Origin: Polytrichum commune
Taxonomy: Eukaryota > Streptophyta > Polytrichopsida > Polytrichales > Polytrichaceae
Assembly (NCBI GenBank): GCA_950295325.1
Contig: OX485806.1
Span: 49,657,169 to 49,721,168 of the forward strand
Length of the DNA stretch: 64,000 nt
Direction of reading: 5' to 3'
The notes beneath the pieces were generated by a model. That model did not search any database, was not told the DNA's origin, and saw nothing but the letters and a program-made list of their open reading frames with translations. A program made the translations under genes and the position numbers. Positions 45,195 through 57,323 of this stretch are shown here, in pieces. How positions within the stretch are numbered: the first letter of the stretch is position 1; the number at the start of each line of letters is the position of its first letter.

Positions 45195-48100
45195 CATTTG
45201 AATGTGACAGATGGACAAGAATTCAAGAGACGAACTCTTGCACCTACAACTTTGGGACCTAGAGGAGAAGGAGGCAAATGGAATGCACCTCTCATCATAT
45301 CCATGTCCATGTAAAAAGTGCATGGGCGGGACGGTTCTATCAAGAGAAACCATTCGCAAGCATCTGAGGCAGTACAAGTGAGTTCCACAGTTTTTTAGGT
45401 CTATACTGGTACGTGTTTGTATTCCTAAAACTTGACTGAGATTAGTGCAGCTAAACCCTAAACCTATAATGTGCGTATTTAACTATCCATAGTCACATAT
45501 GTCAATGTTGTGACTACGGATAGTCAAAGATGTAAATATGGTGATCATAGGTAGTCATCAGGGACAACTTATCCATTTACTAGTACTAATATGCACCTTT
45601 GTAGGAAGTGCGACGGCCATATGTGCAAGTAGCAGTAGCAAAAGCCCTAGAATCCATATTTTTTAGACCATTGCGACATAGCATAACTTCCGATGAGTAT
45701 GTGCTACTGGCCACTTATCCCGAACTCGTGAATTAAAAATGTCTATGTCTACATGTAGTAAACTTGTGTATGTTGTAGTCAAAAATTTAAATATTTGACT
45801 TCATATAGTAAACATGTGTATCCCATAGTCGTGGATTCTAAGAACTTGACTAAATGGAGTAAATGTTTGCCATACCCTAGTGATAAATTTAAATGAAATG
45901 TGTGGTCGCTTGTGATGGAAAATGTTTTAATAAAAATAGCTTATGCATGAACTCAGTACTGACGTCACTACTATTGTGGGATTATCATGGCATGTGCATA
46001 TACAGTCTGGTCTTACTGGCCAAGAAAGAACACCGAATACTGATGACGTTGTTCCAAACACAGTGGACGACCAACATGAGGAAGGCATTAACGTAAGTGA
46101 TAGTGAAAATGATGAAGGCAAATTTGAAGTGCAACGGATGATAACAAAATGTTTTGGTCAGTTTGAGAACGACAACATTGATAGCTAGGAGGATACCATA
46201 CTTGAAGATGAACGAGAAATTATGGTTGAGGAAGGTGTGGATCTACTGGAAGAATCTGCAGTCCCACTATATGAGGGTAGCAAAACAAGCCGAGTAGTTG
46301 CAATCATTCTCCCTATCAATTGCTTTGCAGTTTTTGGAGTCTCTAATGCATGCGCTACATAACTGTTGAAGTTGCTGTCAGACCTACTACCTGTCAATAA
46401 CACTCTTCCGAAATCTTACTATGAAGCTGGTAAGTTTCTAAGGCACCTTGGATTACCATTTGTCTAAATACATGCCTGTAGAAATGGGTGTTGTTTATTT
46501 CGAAAGGAGCTGGAAGGCGCAATGAATTGTCCAAAATGTGGACAATTGAGGTACAAATCTAAGTCAAGCAGGACACCAATGAAAGTTTTGCGGCATTTTC
46601 CACTCATGCCACGGCTACGAGGGATGTATCGTTGTACAGATCTGGCAAAATTAAATAAGTGGCACACCGAACAGAAAGACTGTAGTGGCAACGTGGAATG
46701 CGTTCCGGATTCGAAGGCATGGAAACACATTGACTATGTATATCCAAGGTTTGCGTTAGAGATAAGGAACATACGACTAGGACTTGCTCTAGACGATGTC
46801 AATCCATTCTCAAACCAATCCCTAAGTCACTCCACTTGGCCAATTGTACTACTGAACTACAATCTGCCACCATGGTTGGTGACAAAGCTGTTTTTCTTAA
46901 TGTTGGCCTTCTTCATTCCTGGGAAAAAGAGTGTGATATCTGAAAATGTGGACGTGTACCTTGTTCCATTGATTGAAGAGTTGCAGCAACTTTGGGAAGG
47001 TATTGATGCAGTAGATGCATCTGCGGAGAGTGTGAATAGGAAATTCACGTTGAAGGCCATCCTCATTTGGTACATTCATGACTTCCCGGCATATGGATTA
47101 GTGTCAGGGAAAATTACGAAGGGGTACAGAGGGTGCACCGAATGTGGTCCTAGTGTAACCACCCGACGATCTGCAGCGCTAACGAAGAATGTATATTTAG
47201 GGCATCGTCGTTTCTTAAACCGAACCCATCCATATCAAAGATTGCAGAGAGCATTTGATGGATCACAAGAGACTCATCCACCACCAAGACAGCTAAGTGG
47301 CCGTGACATAGTCCGGTATGCGATGAGGAAGGAAAATTGGTTGGCTGACTCCCCACGAAATAGACCAGGGGGGTTAAACGATCCAGTACATGAAACAGGT
47401 GTGAAGAGACTGTCTGCATTATTTGCACTTCCATATTTGCTGGTGAGTGTTTAAATCCAAACTCATTGTCATACCCTCATGCCTTAAATAAGACTAACAA
47501 TAGTCAAAGAATAACTAAAAGCTTCAGAAATTGGTTTGGAGAACTACCGATAGTCCACTTCTAGTCATATCCATGAAAACTTAACTACATGCAAATATGA
47601 ATGACTACACATAGTCAGTACTGATATAATAGTGATTATATGATGACTAAGAGTGTAGATATAATTCCACTAATGGGAGCCACTGATTGTATGCAGTCTT
47701 TTACAATAAAGCATGTGCTCGATCCAATGCACCATGAAAAGAACTTATGTGAAAACATCATCAAGACAATTTGGGGTTTAAAGGATAATCTCAAAGTACG
47801 GTTGGATCTAGAGGAAGCAAACATCAGGCCAGAATTGCACGCAGTTCCTGGTGGTGCAAGGGGAACATTGTTGATACCAAGAGCTCTGTATATTCTGTCA
47901 GGAGCAGAGCAGGATGTGTTTACAAATATCATTCGTGGATTGAGGACTCCTAGCAATTACGTGGGCCAACTGTCAGAAAGAATCACAGAAAATGAAGAGT
48001 TACGAAGAATGAAGAGTCATGACTACCACATTCCTAATGCAACAAATCTTGCCATTGTGCTTATGAACACTCTTACCAAAGGATGTCTAAATTGCCATTA

Positions 48101-48600
48101 TACGGATATGCAAGGTTTTTGCCCGTTTGTGCGTGAAGTTGGTGGACCCATCAAGCATGATTGATTTGTTCAATGAGACAGCCGTTACTATCCGTATGTT
48201 GGAAAGGGTCTTACCACCAGCATTATTTGATGTCATGTCCCACTTGCCTATTCATTTGGTACAACAGTTAGACATTTGCGGTCCAGTGCACACCCGGTGG
48301 ATGTACCCAATGGAACGGTACCTGAAAACTCTGAAAGGATATGTGCGACTTCGAAGTAATTCTGAGGGGTCTATGGCACAAGGCTACATCATGGATGAGG
48401 CAATGGGGTTTTATACCGAATATATGCAACACTATTCTAGAAGTGAGCGTCGTGTGTGGGACAACAAAGAAGAACCCGCAATGAACAATGAAGTCATAGA
48501 AAGAAATGGGCGGCATTGGTTGTTGGCAGATGAATTACGACACTGGATACATGAATTTGTGATGAACAATGCGGAGTCATTGCAACTTTACAGAGAGTAA
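45195..48600 (+). pseudogene. CACTA TNP2-type transposase
   Basis: Exon 45,195-45,379 encodes the Cys-rich transposase-associated domain (YPCPCKKCMGGTV, then IRKHLRQY) and ends at GTGAGT. The TNP2 body is 45,943-47,452: a zinc-ribbon-like NCPKCGQLRYKSKS, LRGMYRCTDLAKLNKWH, LDDVNPFSNQSLSHSTWP, YNLPPWLVTK, and YRGCTECGP. An intron separates it from 47,640-48,140 (HVLDPMHHEKNLCENIIKTI). A frame change near 48,130 leads into a DUF4218-like part at 48,127-48,600 (LPIHLVQQLDICGPVHTRWM, YPMERYLKTLKGYVR). Stops at about 46,187, 46,360 and 46,465 also break it. TNP2 is the catalytic transposase of CACTA elements. The order and motifs leave little doubt on family. Confidence 0.88.
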
Positions 48601-48839
48601 AACCACGTACTCTGTGTTGTTGCTCCTGTGACTACATTGATGAATAGTTGTAGTCATAAGCCTTCATAGTGTGACTAAATTTAGTACTAGATTTGCCATG
48701 CATAACTAAATTTAGTCATCATTGCTATTTGGATGACTAATTTCAGTCATTGCATGGTTGAAGCTTTGTTATAATGTCATAGTAATTGAAGTAATGACAC
48801 TCAAAAGTTGGTGTGTGATGTAGACAACACGCTGCAGAA
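48601..48839 (+). other. TNP2 intron or 3' spacer
   Basis: AT-rich sequence with TAGTCA-type motifs and no coding signal. Confidence 0.5.
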
Positions 48840-49677
48840 ATGACCCGAAGGAAGAGGTCAAGGGAAAACATGCGACATCAACACCGGGGTAGGATATTGG
48901 AGTACCCAAGCAGCATGCAAGAGGATGCCTTCACAATCTGGTTTCCTGCTGTAGTGCAAGATGACATCAACGAAGGGATTGATGTATCCATGGATGCTCA
49001 AGCATTGCTAATGCCACCTTCAAGGAACGCCAAGTCCTACAAGTCAATGTATGTGTACGGCAACCACATCAGGGTTTGCAGTGTAGAATCAAACATGAAT
49101 ACGTGTGATAGTGGTGTGGCAACTACCTTTTTGCAAGCATGTCGTACGAGCAACAATGATTGAAATGTGCGGGGTAGCAAATTTAGAATACATAGGATGG
49201 GTGGAAGAAATAATAGGGGTAGACTATGGAGAGTTTGAGCTGATAGTTTTGTATTGCACATGGGTGAGAACTAACCTTCGGGGCATTGGAGCAACAATGA
49301 AACGTGACGACTACGGTTTCACGTTAATCAAATTCGAGCGTGTCATCCCGTATTCAACAGACTCCTTTGCATTTCCCCTCCATGTGCAACAAGTTTTTTT
49401 TGTGGACGATGTAGAGAATACCGAATGGAAAGTTGTGTTGCGGAAAGAAACTCGAGGTGCAAGAGTGACATCTATAGCTAAGAAGAGACTTGAAACGCTC
49501 AATTTAGTTCTAGGCAGAGATGAAGACTACCGTGGATTAGGATCTAATATTTTAAACGACGATGTACAACCTCATGCACTTGTGCTAGAAGGTTGCACAG
49601 TACTAGAAGTTGAGGACGTTCATGTAGCAATGCAAGAAAGAGAGGAAGAACCAGAGTTCAGTGAAGACATATTATAG
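48840..49677 (+). pseudogene. CACTA transposase C-terminal DUF4216-like exon
   Basis: Two overlapping frames, 48,840-49,163 (MTRRKRSREN..., FTIWFPAVVQ) and 49,105-49,677, joined by a frame change near 49,150. The second encodes a segment like DUF4216: IGWVEEIIGVDYGEFELIVL, CTWV, KRDDYGFTLIKFERVIPY, DSFAFPLHVQQVFFVDD, WKVVLRKETRGAR. In plants this domain normally follows the TNP2 and DUF4218 parts in CACTA transposases. The stop is at 49,675-49,677. Confidence 0.75.
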
Positions 49678-49826
49678 TGTGGTTTTTTGAGACGTCGCCA
49701 TCTCTAGTCAACGTTGATTAAAACTAGTCAAATTGGTCACCATGGTCGTTCCCAATGAGTAAAATTGTGTTCCCAAAACTGTTCCCGTCGAGGTCCTCTT
49801 ATTTTTTACTACAACTTGACTAGGAG

Positions 49827-50613
49827 TATCGCGCACCTCTCCATGAGGAGTGCCCGCAACACCATGGGCACAAGGGGGACCCCGGAGTGACACCCGGGAC
49901 TTGTGGCGCCATTGGTGAGAGGGCCCAAGTATTCTTGGTGTAGGTGAGGGCCCCGGGCGTTGAGAACGCCTCTCACCCACGGGGACTAAGAGTCATGAGG
50001 GTAAGGCCATAAGTTTTGAGGAGCTTATGGCGGTGGAATTCTAGAATGCTAAGGAACACCTCAATCGGAGGTGCTAGCTAGGAGATATGGCCATTTGAGT
50101 GGGGCGCTGTCCCGGGACAACACCCTGGGACAGCAGTGACCTGGGAGTGGTGCCCGGGACTGCCAAGGTTTGAAGAGCCATAACTTCATCAATACTTGCC
50201 CGAATGAGGCAAGCAAGGGGTCCATTGGCATCTACGGAAAGAGTAGGTGACGATAGAGTGGTCCCAAAGTCCTAGAGGCTTATATGGGTGAGGCGGCTTA
50301 GCTGACCGACCCCCCCGGAGCATACTTGGCAATGTGCTCCGGGTAGTTGTAGTGTTGTTTTGGCAACACGATGATCAACTTAAGAGTGGACTTCCATGGA
50401 TGGAAGTCCACCTTAGCCATTGGCTACCTACGAAGGGGAGAGTCCCGAATGCATGTGTAGGAGGGTTTGGTGACCTAGCCATGAGCTTGAAGGTCCGCGG
50501 TTTTGGGAGCTAACCATGCATGTGCGTGGGATGTGCAGGTTAACGCTCGTGGCACTTGCTAGGTTGGAAAGACGGTCAAGCTAGGTGAAGGAAAACTAGC
50601 AAGGGTTGCGACA
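49827..50613 (+). repeat. 5' LTR, young chromovirus
   Basis: 787 bp, beginning TATCGCGCACC (the canonical TG start has become TA) and ending GGGTTGCGACA. A TATA-like CTTATATGGG lies near 50,278. Confidence 0.95.
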
Positions 50614-50615
50614 CG

Positions 50616-50628
50616 TGGTATCAGAGCA
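50616..50628 (+). promoter_or_regulatory. Primer-binding site
   Basis: TGGTATCAGAGCA two bases after the 5' LTR is complementary to the 3' end of initiator Met-tRNA, the usual primer for plant gypsy elements. Confidence 0.92.
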
Positions 50629-50664
50629 GGGTTCTAGTATTTGAGCTAGCATTTTGAGGGAAAC

Positions 50665-53600
50665 ATGGCTATCAAACGTGGGGGTGACGATGGTGAGCCC
50701 GGGAATTCCAAAAAGTTGCGACGCTCAAAACGGAACAAAGATCATGCCCAAGAGGATGTTGACCCCACCATTGATTCTAATGAAAATGGTGGGGATGATG
50801 GTGCAATGGAGGAGGAAGTGGAGGAATCCCGTGAAAGGGATCCCGTAAACCTTGAAGAAAATTCGGAGGCTAGAATACCAAATGCACCGGAAAACTTGGA
50901 CGGTGGTGATGTTGGATTAAAGTTCCAACTCAAAATGCTTGAATTCATGGACTCCGTGAATCAAGAACTCAAGCGTGGCAAGGACGAGAGGGCCCGACAA
51001 GACAAAATGATCGAGCTCCTCATGATGCAAGGCACTAGGCCTTCTTCTTCAACAAAAAAATTGGCGAAGGTTAATATGCCAAGTACATTTTCGGGCCTTG
51101 GCAAGGCGAGGAAGGTCAAAGAATTCTTGTTGGAGATGGATAATTATTACGATGTCCAAAGGCCCGACGATGACGATAAGGTCTCTATAGCGGTGACCTT
51201 TCTAAAAGATCATGCGCTTCAATGGTGGACAAGCAAAAAGGAGCAAGAGCCCGAGGTGGCGGCAAACTTGACTTGGATCAGCTTCAAGGAATTGCTCGTT
51301 GATAGGTTCACCCCGGAATACCAAGAATTACGGGAGGGAATGAACTTGGTGCAAATGAGGCACACGGGGTCCCTTAAGGCCTACGTGCGCGATTTTAATG
51401 CCCAAATGAATGCGACACCTAAAATGGACGAATTTGCTAAGAAATGTATTTTCTTAGGTGGGCTACAAAAGTGGGTAGTAGACGCCTTGTTCAAGTTTCC
51501 AAAGCTTCCCGAAGACGTGGCGGGGATCATTAAGATCGCGGAGAGAATTGAAGCCAATGCCCCCGAAAGGAAATCAAGCGGCCCCGCACAACAAGGCGGC
51601 TCGAGCCGAAATATGTCCCGAGGCAAGGACCGCAAGAAGTTTGGGCCATCCAACCAATTCAAGGGACAAGCCGACGGGACGAATGCCAACAAGGGTGGCC
51701 ACCAAGGAGGAAAACCACCCAATGGCGGAATGAAAGGCGGCGACATGAAAGACAAGCGGTGCCACAAATGTGGCAAATTTGGTCATTTTCAAGCGGCGTG
51801 CCCCGACAACAAGGTGAGTGTCAAGGCAAATCGTGGTTGTGCCGCCGACCAAATGCTAGAAGGTGGCTTTGTGGCCAAGGCTAATAGCTTTAGACCACGG
51901 CCAAGTCTTTTGTACCTTGAGGCCGAAATCGATGGTCGGAATGTCTCATGTTTGGTTGATACAGGGGCAACGCACTCCTTTATGAGCCCGAAGCTCGCCA
52001 AGGAGTTGGGCTTGCCAACAAGTAGGGCGGGCAAGCCCATTAACATGCGGTTTGCAAAGGGCGAGCCGCACGAGACAAAGGAGGTGGCGTTGAATGTGAA
52101 CTTAAAATGTGGGACGTTCGAGTTTAAGGAGAATTTCACACTTTGTGAAATGGATGAGGTGGACCTCATTTTGGGGGACACCTTCTTCGAGACTCACACG
52201 ATGGATGTGAGGCGTAAGCCGGTGCGGCTTGTGGTTCGCCGTAATGGCAAAGAGGTCATTTTGAAGTTGACGAGAACTCCTATGGCGGGAGGAGGCAAGT
52301 TGAATTTGGTCTCGATAGACCAAATGTGCAATGAGCAAATGGTGGTGTTGGTTCGAATGGAGCAATTCCTAAGAGCTCACGAAGAGGCTAGAAACGATGG
52401 GCCTCAACCAAAGCACATTCGCGAGGTGTTGGAGAGGCACAAGGATGTACTCACCGACGAGTTGCCACAAGAGTTACCGCCAACAAGAGAGGTTGATCAC
52501 AAGATCGAAGTGATCCCGGGGTCCGAGCCACCATCCAAGGCACCTTATCGATTGAATCAAAAGGAGTTGCTAGAATTGAAGAAACAACTCAACGACTTGC
52601 TATCGAGAGGCTATATTAGGCCGAGCAAATCACCATATGGGGCTCCGGTGCTCTTTGTGGATAAAAAAGATGGCAAGTTACGCATATGCATCGACTATAG
52701 GGCCTTGAATAAGGTGACCATAAAAAACAACTATCCGCTACCTCGGATTGATGATCTTTTCGACCGGTTGGCGGGGGCTAAGTATTTTAGCCGGATAGAT
52801 CTAAAATTGGGGTACTATCAAATTCGAATCGCGGATGGAGATGTGGACAAGACGGCGTGCCGCACAAGGTATGGGTCCTACGAATTTTTGGTGATGCCCT
52901 TCGGGTTGTGTAATGCGCCCTCGACATTCACAACCCTTATGAACACCAATTTTCGAGAGGAAATGGATGACTTCGTGATAGTCTACATCGACGACATCTT
53001 GGTGTATTCCAAGACGGCGGAAGAGCACGCACGACACCTTGAGGTGGTGCTTCAAAAACTAAAGGACAACAAGTTGTATGCCAACGGTGAGAAAAGTGAC
53101 TTTGCTCGACAAGAAATTGAGTTCTTGGGCCATGTGGTGACGAGGGAAGGAATTAAGCCGGACATGAAAAAGGTAAAGGCAATTCAAGAGTGGAAGCGGC
53201 CGTCCACTAAAAAAGGACTTAGGTCATTCTTTGGCCTAGCCAACTACTACCGCCGCTTCATTCGCGATTTTTCTAAGGTTGCTAGGCCTTTGTCCGACTT
53301 GTTAAAGAAGGGGGTATCCCAAGAGTGGGATGAACCTTGTCACCAAGCCTTTCGGGAACTCAAGAGCAAGTTGTCTTCGCCACCCGTGCTTAAATTTCCG
53401 GAGTTTGACAAGCCGTTTGAAGTGCATACGGATGCGAGTGATTTTGCCATTAGTGGAGTGTTGATGCAAGATGGACGGCCCATTGCTTATGAGAGCAAGA
53501 AGCTTGATGGTTGTCAAAGGAGATGGCCGACTCATGAAAAAAAAGTCTTTGCCGTGGTGCATTGCTTGAAGACGTGGCAACACTATTTGAGGTTGCACAA

Positions 53601-54141
53601 GACCAAGGTGTACACGGACAATGTGTCCTTGAAGTATTTTGAGACACAAACGCAAGTAAGCGCCAAGCAATTGCGGTGGCACGATACCTTGGCGCTTATA
53701 AATGTGGAGTTGATCCACAAACCGGGCCGTGACAATGTGGTGCCGGACGCGCTAAGTAGACGGGAGGAGTTCCAAGCAATGAGCATGACACAAACCTTGC
53801 AGCTAATTTATAAAGGCGAAGGAGACTTGCAACGCAAGTTAAGGGAGGGGTACATCAACGACCCCGAAGCACAAAGACTTTTAGGTGAGCTCCGCAAAGG
53901 CAAGGTGCTCAAGGAGATCAAGTTGGTGAACGGATTGCTCAAGTATAAGCAAAGTCGGGCGTATGTGCCACAAGGCAAGCTGAGGCTATTGGTTTTGAAA
54001 GAAGAACATGATAGCCCCATTGCCGGCCATAGAGGGGAAAAAACCACCATAGTGGCGGTGTCAAGGAGGTACTATTGGCCGGGCATGAAAGAAGAAATCG
54101 CCCACTTTGTGAAGACTTGTGTCAAATGCCAAGTGAACTGA
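50665..54141 (+). CDS. gag-pol polyprotein (gag, PR, RT, RNase H, start of integrase)
   Basis: 1,158 codons open from ATG 50,665, 37 bp after the primer-binding site. Domains: acidic N-terminus; retrotransposon gag about residues 125-290 ([28 protein letters not shown]); CCHC knuckle about 369-382 ([14 protein letters not shown]); aspartic protease ([15 protein letters not shown], about 431); RT about 615-830 ([23 protein letters not shown] about 774); RNase H about 915-1,040 ([15 protein letters not shown]); integrase HHCC about 1,114-1,156 ([15 protein letters not shown]). The stop at 54,139 is TGA where the frame plainly continues beyond it, one C-to-T change from CGA, so the polyprotein ends before the integrase core. 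Motifs up to that point look intact. Confidence 0.95.
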   Translation: MAIKRGGDDGEPGNSKKLRRSKRNKDHAQEDVDPTIDSNENGGDDGAMEEEVEESRERDPVNLEENSEARIPNAPENLDGGDVGLKFQLKMLEFMDSVNQELKRGKDERARQDKMIELLMMQGTRPSSSTKKLAKVNMPSTFSGLGKARKVKEFLLEMDNYYDVQRPDDDDKVSIAVTFLKDHALQWWTSKKEQEPEVAANLTWISFKELLVDRFTPEYQELREGMNLVQMRHTGSLKAYVRDFNAQMNATPKMDEFAKKCIFLGGLQKWVVDALFKFPKLPEDVAGIIKIAERIEANAPERKSSGPAQQGGSSRNMSRGKDRKKFGPSNQFKGQADGTNANKGGHQGGKPPNGGMKGGDMKDKRCHKCGKFGHFQAACPDNKVSVKANRGCAADQMLEGGFVAKANSFRPRPSLLYLEAEIDGRNVSCLVDTGATHSFMSPKLAKELGLPTSRAGKPINMRFAKGEPHETKEVALNVNLKCGTFEFKENFTLCEMDEVDLILGDTFFETHTMDVRRKPVRLVVRRNGKEVILKLTRTPMAGGGKLNLVSIDQMCNEQMVVLVRMEQFLRAHEEARNDGPQPKHIREVLERHKDVLTDELPQELPPTREVDHKIEVIPGSEPPSKAPYRLNQKELLELKKQLNDLLSRGYIRPSKSPYGAPVLFVDKKDGKLRICIDYRALNKVTIKNNYPLPRIDDLFDRLAGAKYFSRIDLKLGYYQIRIADGDVDKTACRTRYGSYEFLVMPFGLCNAPSTFTTLMNTNFREEMDDFVIVYIDDILVYSKTAEEHARHLEVVLQKLKDNKLYANGEKSDFARQEIEFLGHVVTREGIKPDMKKVKAIQEWKRPSTKKGLRSFFGLANYYRRFIRDFSKVARPLSDLLKKGVSQEWDEPCHQAFRELKSKLSSPPVLKFPEFDKPFEVHTDASDFAISGVLMQDGRPIAYESKKLDGCQRRWPTHEKKVFAVVHCLKTWQHYLRLHKTKVYTDNVSLKYFETQTQVSAKQLRWHDTLALINVELIHKPGRDNVVPDALSRREEFQAMSMTQTLQLIYKGEGDLQRKLREGYINDPEAQRLLGELRKGKVLKEIKLVNGLLKYKQSRAYVPQGKLRLLVLKEEHDSPIAGHRGEKTTIVAVSRRYYWPGMKEEIAHFVKTCVKCQVN

Positions 54142-54950
54142 GCATCTTACCAAAAGCAAGCCGGCCTATTGCAACCGTTGCCTATCCCGCCGGGGCCATG
54201 GCATAGTGTGTCCATGGACTTCATCACGAGTTTGCCGGAGTCACAAGGCTACGATGCCATCTTGGTGATGGTGGACCGGTTTAGTAAGTTGGCGCATATG
54301 GTGCCAACCGTGGGAACGGCAACCGCTTTGGAGACCGCAAATTCTTTCTCAATGCATGGTGGAGGCATCACGGGTTGTCGAGAGTGATTGTATCCGATCG
54401 AGATCCGAAGTTCACAAGCGCATTTTGGAGGCATTTCTTTAGGAAGGTTGGAACAAAACTAACCTTTAGCACGGCCTTCCATCCCCAAACGGATGGCCAA
54501 ACCGAGCGTGTGAATGGAGTCTTGAACCAATACTTGAGGAACTTTGTGAGTGCGGACCAACGAGATTGGGCGGACTATGTGGGTTTAGCGGAGTTTAGTT
54601 ATAATGCGGCCACGCACTCGGCGACCAAGCAATCGCCATTCAAGGTGGCTTATGGAGTGGATCCGCTCCAACCCGCCGACCTAGCTCTCGAGGGGGCACA
54701 TTCAACACTAGAGTTCAACCAAGATGGTGAGGACTTGGCCAAAAAGCGTGAACAAGTTTTGGAGAAGACCAAGTTGTTGTTGGAGAAAGCTCAAAAGCGC
54801 TACGAAAAACAAGTCAATGCCGGAAGACGTGAAGTGGAGTATGAGGTGGGCCAAAAGGTGTTGTTGAATGTGAAAAACTTCACAATGCCCGAAGGCCTCA
54901 CTCCAAAGTTCATGTCCAAATTTGCGGGTCCGTTTCCAATTGTGGAATGA
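54142..54950 (+). pseudogene. Integrase core, separated by stop and frameshift
   Basis: Continues gag-pol after the TGA at 54,139. The first catalytic Asp is in [13 protein letters not shown] (54,215). A frame change lies near 54,342, inside the segment following ETAN. The core continues in another frame with [12 protein letters not shown] (second Asp, 54,390) and FHPQTDGQTERVNG (Glu, 54,500), then the C-terminal integrase part (VGQKVLLNVKNF). A second TGA at 54,948, again one C-to-T change from CGA, separates it from the chromodomain. The integrase cannot be made from this copy without suppression. Confidence 0.93.
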
Positions 54951-55304
54951 GTGTTCAAGGACGTGTATAAGTTGGAGTTACCGCCCGAGATCAAAGTGCA
55001 TCCGACATTCCATGTCTCACTACTAAAACCATTCAAGGAAGACACCTTGTGGCCCAATCGCAAACAAGTGATTAGGCCACCTCCCGACCTTGTAGGAGAT
55101 CATTTGGAGTATGAGGTAGAGGGCATCCTCAAGTGTAGGAACCACAAGCGCAAAGGAAAGGAGTACTTGGTGAAGTGGCGGGGATTCCATGAGAAAGAAG
55201 CCACTTGGGTAGCGGCAAAAGACATGGTGAATGCGAAAGAGGTAGTGAAGCGCTTTGAAGAAACTAGGGCTAAAACTTCCAATAAAAGGAAACGTAGGCA
55301 TTGA
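54951..55304 (+). pseudogene. Integrase C-terminus and chromodomain
   Basis: Open from the TGA at 54,948 to TGA at 55,302. HPTFHVSLLKPF is the conserved end of chromovirus integrases. It is followed by a chromodomain (YEVEGILKCRNHKRKGKEYL, VKWRGFHEKEATWVAAKDM; 55,105-55,225) and a basic tail (SNKRKRRH). Chromodomains guide chromovirus integration to heterochromatin marks. The aromatic residues W (of VKWRG) and W (of EATWV) are present. Confidence 0.94.
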
Positions 55305-56129
55305 TGAGGACATCAATCTCCTTTAGTGGGGGAGAGATCCTAGTAGCACACTTAGCTTGGAGGGAATGCCCTCCACAACATGTACTTGTTCTTTGGCTTG
55401 AGGCAATAAAATTCAACTTTAGTGGTGCAAAGAGAGAAGTATGGGATGAAGTCCTAGTCTTGTACTTGTGCTTGGTTAGTGGAAGAGGGGGAATAGATAT
55501 GCCAAACTAGGTTGGGTAGGCCGAGTAATTGGGGGCCATGGCTTAGAGGGGACTTGGATAAAACTAAGCAATCTCTTAGCCATGGGCTTGTCCGGGCGGG
55601 GGCAAGGTGATGGCGCGTGCTCATAAAAGTGCAACCCGCGAGCTAACGAGAGTTGGCGCATGGGAGTCATGAACCCATGTCTCGAAAGAGCAAAGTGGGA
55701 ACCGAGTCGGGCGGGACTTGGCATCACCCCCGTGCGATCGAGGCGTGGCTTAACAATGGAAAGCCATCTCGGAGTTGCAACCGAGACAACTTAGTGCAAG
55801 CGTTGAGGTCCAACCTAGTTGTGTCAAAATGGTAGAGTTAGGCTAGTGGAGCCTAACTTGGGAGGCCCAAAAGCAAGGGCAACCCAAGTGAGTCTCAAAG
55901 TAGGTGGGTCTAGTGTAGTTTAGGTCCTTGGACAAAGATGTCCGGGGTCACCTAAACGGACCACCTAGAAACGACACCTTTGGGACTTTGCCAAATTTGA
56001 AGATGCATTGTGGGGGTAGCTCCCGAGGGAAACACAATGCCACACCAAGAGAGGATGGCAACTTGAGAATTGGTGTGCCGACTATGAGTATAGTCGATGA
56101 GGGCATCGACTCCATTGGGTGGGGGTGAG
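55305..56129 (+). other. 3' untranslated region and polypurine tract
   Basis: About 825 bp without a credible gene. It ends in a purine-rich GGGTGGGGGTGAG (56,117-56,129) directly before the 3' LTR, the expected polypurine tract. The sequence around 55,805-55,835 is the empty-site equivalent of the place where the CACTA element entered the old copy. Confidence 0.8.
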
Positions 56130-56916
56130 TGTCGCGCACCTCTCCATGAGGAGTGCCCGCAACACCATGGGCACAAGGGGGACCCCGGAGTGACACCCGG
56201 GACTTGTGGCGCCATTGGTGAGAGGGCCCAAGTATTCTTGGTGTGGGTGAGGGCCCCGGGCGTTGAGAACGCCTCTCACCCACGGGGACTAAGAGTCATG
56301 AGGGTAAGGCCATAAGTTTTGAGGAGCTTATGGCGGTGGAATTCTAGAATGCTAAGGAACACCTCAATCGGAGGTGCTAGCTAGGAGATATGGCCATTTG
56401 AGTGGGGCGCTGTCCCGGGACAGCACCCTGGGACAGCAGTGACCTGGGAGTGGTGCCCGGGACTGCCAAGGTTTGAAGAGCCATAACTTCATCAATACTT
56501 GCCCGAATGAGGCAAGCAAGGGGTCCATTGGCATCTACGGAAAGAGTAGGTGACGATAGAGTGGTCCCAAAGTCCTAGAGGCTTATATGGGTGAGGCGGC
56601 TTAGCTGACCGACCCCCCCGGAGCATACTTGGCAATGTGCTCCGGGTAGTTGTAGTGTTGTTTTGGCAACACGATGATCAACTTAAGAGTGGACTTCCAT
56701 GGATGGAAGTCCACCTTAGCCATTGGCTACCTACGAAGGGGAGAGTCCCGAATGCATGTGTAGGAGGGTTTGGTGACCTAGCCATGAGCTTGAAGGTCCG
56801 CGGTTTTGGGAGCTAACCATGCATGTGCGTGGGATGTGCAGGTTAACGCTCGTGGCACTTGCTAGGTTGGAAAGACGGTCAAGCTAGGTGAAGGAAAACT
56901 AGCAAGGGTTGCGACA
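56130..56916 (+). repeat. 3' LTR, young chromovirus
   Basis: 787 bp, TGTCGCGCACC...GGGTTGCGACA. It differs from the 5' LTR by eye at three sites: the second base, one site near position 112 of the LTR, and one in the GGGACAxCACC block. Confidence 0.96.
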
Positions 56917-56921
56917 AGGAG

Positions 56922-57021
56922 TCTTCTAGGAATCTTTTTTGACTAGTTGTAATCCTCTTCTGACTAGTTAGTCAAGTTCGGTCAAGTTGTTCAAGTAAAA
57001 AAACATGTTTTTGGCATAGTG
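56922..57021. repeat. CACTA right subterminal repeats and TIR
   Basis: TGACTAGT/TAGTCAAG motifs followed by the right TIR, ending GGCATAGTG at 57,021; then the AGT duplication. Confidence 0.9.
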
Positions 57022-57323
57022 AGTGTCAAAAGGGTAGAGTTAGGCTAGTGGAGCCTAATGTGGGAGGCCCAAAGAGAGAGCAATTCAAGCGAGTCTCAAA
57101 GTAGGTGGATATAGTGTAAATAAGGTCAATAGAAATATAATCAAAGGTTGCTAATAGACCAACTAAGAACCTGTAAAACTTTGCCAAATTTGAAGATGCA
57201 TTGTGGTAATCACGCCCTAAGGGAAACACAATGCCACACCAAAAGAAAATGGCAACTTGAGAATTCGTGTGTTGACAAAAATTATAGTCGATGAGGGCAT
57301 CGACTTCATTTGGTAGGGATGAG
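57022..57323 (+). other. Old chromovirus 3' untranslated segment, right half
   Basis: Starts AGTGTCAAAAGGGTAGAG and follows 55,825-56,129 of the young copy, confirming that the CACTA element split this older insertion. Confidence 0.9.

Larger units (their letters stand above)
49827..56916 (+). mobile_element. Young chromovirus (Ty3/gypsy) insertion
   Basis: A 7,090-bp LTR retrotransposon with two 787-bp LTRs, primer-binding site, gag-pol and a C-terminal chromodomain, flanked by the perfect 5-bp duplication AGGAG (49,822-49,826 and 56,917-56,921). It sits in the right arm of the CACTA element, and CACTA sequence continues to 57,021. By eye the two LTRs differ at only three positions, all G in the 3' LTR and A in the 5' LTR, so the insertion is recent. 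The coding region nonetheless has two TGA stops and one frameshift. It is the same family as the relics at 6,010-7,585 and 9,694-14,769. Confidence 0.97.
14770..57021. mobile_element. CACTA (En/Spm) DNA transposon with nested insertions
   Basis: The left terminus begins CACTATGCCAAAA and the right terminus ends with its complement (TTTTTGGCATAGTG at 57,008-57,021). This gives terminal inverted repeats of about 28 bp with one or two differences. The flanking trinucleotide AGT is duplicated (14,767-14,769 and 57,022-57,024), the 3-bp duplication expected for CACTA elements. Both arms are full of TAGTCA/TGACTA subterminal motifs. It carries a TnpA-like gene (minus) and a TNP2 transposase gene (plus). 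Removing the DNMT-gypsy complex and the young chromovirus would leave very roughly 10 kb, a normal size for an autonomous CACTA element. Confidence 0.95.
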
